Source: Zymomonas sp.
GTDB lineage: Bacteria; Pseudomonadota; Alphaproteobacteria; Sphingomonadales; Sphingomonadaceae
NCBI RefSeq assembly: GCF_020216885.1
Contig: NZ_JAIWON010000092.1
Coordinates: 1 to 10,000 of the forward strand
DNA length: 10,000 nucleotides
Reading direction: 5' to 3'
Shown: positions 7,248 to 10,000 of the stretch, in pieces
How positions within the stretch are numbered: position 1 is the first letter of the stretch
Layout: each line of letters opens with the position of its first letter
Notes under the pieces: model-generated
Told to the model about the DNA's origin: nothing
Databases searched by the model: none
Seen by the model: only the letters and a program-made list of their open reading frames with translations
Position numbers and translations under genes: made by a program

Positions 7248-8420
7248 GTGGCTGATCCCATATCTGCACGCCCCCCGGAAGGCGCAACCGGGGTTTTGGT
7301 TTTAGCCGATGGTCAAATGATATGGGGCCGCGGTTTCGGTGCAACCGGAGCCAAAGTCGGTGAGGTCTGTTTCCATACCGCGATGACCGGTTATGAAGAA
7401 ATCATGACGGATCCCAGCTTTGCCAGCCAGATTATCAATTTCACCTTCCCGCATATCGGTAATGTCGGCGCAAACAGAGAAGATGTCGAAGCGAAGACGC
7501 TCCATGCTCTCGGCTGCATCGTCAGGGAAGATGTGACTGCCCCTTCCAATTTCAGAAGTCTGTGGCGTTTTGATAGCTGGTTAAAAGATAACGACCGTAT
7601 CGGTCTTGCTGGTGTCGATACCCGCGCTTTAACTGGATTGCTGCGGAAAAAAGGCGCGCAAAACGCTGTTATTGCGCATGATCCCAAGGGACAGTTTGAT
7701 ATTCCGGCCTTGATCGAAACGGCGCGTAGCTGGGCAGGTTTACAGGGCATGGATCTAGCCCGTTCGGTCTCGACCCATCAAAGCTATAACTGGCAGGAAG
7801 GCATCTGGTCTTTACAGAATGGTTATAGCACGGTCGATAACAGCAAAGGCCCCCATGTTGTCGCGATTGATTACGGTTTAAAACATAACATCCTTAGAAA
7901 TCTGGTGGAAGCTGGTGCCAAGGTAACGGTTGTTAAGGCAACCGCCAGCTTTGATGAAATTATGGCCTATAAACCGGATGGTGTTTTCCTTTCCAATGGT
8001 CCCGGTGATCCGGCGGCAACGGCTGAATATGCGGTTCCTGTCATTCGCCAGCTGCTTGATATTAAAATGCCGATCTTCGGAATTTGTCTCGGTCATCAAC
8101 TTTTGGCGCTGGCTGTTGGGGCTACGACTTACAAGATGCATCAGGGACATCGCGGCGCCAACCATCCGGTGAAAAGACTGGATGATAGCAAAGTTGAAAT
8201 TACCTCGATGAATCATGGCTTCGCAGTCGCTACCGATAGCTTACCGGAACAAGCCCGTCCGACACATATGTCTTTGTTTGATGGTTCCTTGGCCGGTCTT
8301 GAACTCACCGACCGTCCGGCTTTCTCGGTGCAATATCATCCTGAAGCCAGTCCGGGGCCACAAGATAGCTATTATCTGTTCGCCAAATTTATCGATCTCA
8401 TCGCGAAGGAGCGGCCATAA
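7248..8420 (+). CDS. carA: Carbamoyl-phosphate synthase small (glutaminase) subunit
   Basis: 390 residues, full length. CarA hydrolyses glutamine and passes ammonia to CarB, the first step of pyrimidine synthesis and a feed to arginine. The N-terminal CPSase small-subunit domain carries VCFHTAMTGYEEIMTDPSFA, PHIGNVG and GVDTRALTGLLR. The class I glutamine amidotransferase domain (about 200-390) has SNGPGDPAA, the nucleophile elbow FGICLGHQLLALA with C280, and the H364/E366 pair in VQYHPEASPGP, so the catalytic triad is complete. The start is GTG at 7248, chosen because GGAGA (7236-7240) lies seven bases upstream and the next in-frame ATG (7317) would cut into the conserved domain. No convincing promoter was found: TTGACC at 7170-7175 has no matching -10. 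The end of the gene (codons for AKERP) contains AAGGAG, and its TAA overlaps the ATG of a 22-codon ORF (see 8420-8488). Confidence 0.97.
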   Translation: MADPISARPPEGATGVLVLADGQMIWGRGFGATGAKVGEVCFHTAMTGYEEIMTDPSFASQIINFTFPHIGNVGANREDVEAKTLHALGCIVREDVTAPSNFRSLWRFDSWLKDNDRIGLAGVDTRALTGLLRKKGAQNAVIAHDPKGQFDIPALIETARSWAGLQGMDLARSVSTHQSYNWQEGIWSLQNGYSTVDNSKGPHVVAIDYGLKHNILRNLVEAGAKVTVVKATASFDEIMAYKPDGVFLSNGPGDPAATAEYAVPVIRQLLDIKMPIFGICLGHQLLALAVGATTYKMHQGHRGANHPVKRLDDSKVEITSMNHGFAVATDSLPEQARPTHMSLFDGSLAGLELTDRPAFSVQYHPEASPGPQDSYYLFAKFIDLIAKERP

Positions 8421-8436
8421 TGCGGATTGACCGCAT
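8406..8436 (+). promoter_or_regulatory. Shine-Dalgarno and hairpin at the carA stop
   Basis: AAGGAG at 8406-8411, within the carA C-terminal codons, lies eight bases before the ATG at 8420. ATGCGG (8420-8425) and CCGCAT (8431-8436) form a 6-bp stem with a 5-base loop that would cover that ATG but leave the Shine-Dalgarno free. Ribosomes finishing carA would melt the stem. No T run follows closely, so it is not a terminator. Confidence 0.45.
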
Positions 8437-8487
8437 CATTCGCTCTTTCCGTTTTGTCTTTTCCTTTTCCCCGTTAAGGTTTTTGTG

Positions 8488-8488
<1 letters not shown>
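8420..8488 (+). CDS. Bridging 22-codon ORF between carA and carB (candidate coupling or leader peptide)
   Basis: A 22-codon frame starts at the ATG sharing its A with the carA stop (TAATG, 8418-8422) and ends in a TGA sharing its A with the carB ATG (TGATG, 8486-8490). Its Shine-Dalgarno AAGGAG (8406-8411) has ideal spacing. The peptide starts [12 protein letters not shown] and has five Arg (2, 5, 8, 11, 20) and five Phe (10, 12, 14, 16, 21); it resembles no family I know. The likeliest role, by inference, is to carry ribosomes across the spacer so that carA and carB are translated in step. The carB Shine-Dalgarno (TAAGG, 8475-8479) lies inside the frame. The Arg content also invites comparison with peptide-based arginine sensing, since carbamoyl phosphate feeds arginine. 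The alternative is coincidence in a pyrimidine-rich spacer. Confidence 0.45.

Positions 8489-10000
<1,512 letters not shown>

Noticed and set aside
7198..7305. Short basic plus-strand frame starting MRRLSISRQHKKK and running into carA in another frame
   Set aside because: No ribosome binding site at its ATG, and it overlaps the strong carA Shine-Dalgarno and start. The Arg/Lys content follows from the A-rich leader.

Overview
The window is a housekeeping stretch of an alphaproteobacterial chromosome. The proteins look sphingomonad-like (alphaproteobacterial ComM cysteine pattern, dnaG directly followed by rpoD, a GatB/YqeY-like gene nearby). The base composition is modest in GC and the spacers are AT-rich. 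That combination, together with recalled gene order, makes me think of Zymomonas mobilis or a close relative. The species call is inference and was not checked against a database.

Layout, left to right. comM (+, 109-1623) encodes a Mg-chelatase-like AAA+ ATPase. It converges on rpoD across a symmetric terminator hairpin (1645-1694). On the minus strand, dnaG (5626-3737) runs into rpoD (3736-1724) with no spacer: the dnaG stop TAG is followed at once by the rpoD ATG. A 911-bp, AT-rich gap (5627-6537) follows. It holds one small gene that I believe in, a 36-codon single-pass membrane protein with a full Shine-Dalgarno sequence (6136-6246, +), plus several hairpins. A two-tier hairpin terminator (6475-6520) closes yqeY (minus, 6996-6538). 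yqeY is divergent from carA (+, 7248-8420, GTG start), which is followed by carB (+, from 8488, cut by the window end).

How the genes work together. DnaG primes DNA replication and RpoD is the primary sigma factor, so the minus-strand pair is a short form of the 'macromolecular synthesis' operon, here without an adjacent rpsU. CarA supplies ammonia from glutamine to CarB, which makes carbamoyl phosphate for arginine and pyrimidines. YqeY is a small protein of poorly known role, similar to the tail domain of GatB.

There is no mobile element, CRISPR array, phage gene, defence island, tRNA or rRNA that I can see. The most interesting object is small. A 22-codon, arginine- and phenylalanine-rich reading frame exactly bridges carA and carB: it starts in the carA stop (TAATG) and ends in the carB start (TGATG). 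It has its own Shine-Dalgarno in the carA tail and a hairpin over its start codon. Second is the 36-residue membrane protein in the dnaG-yqeY gap.
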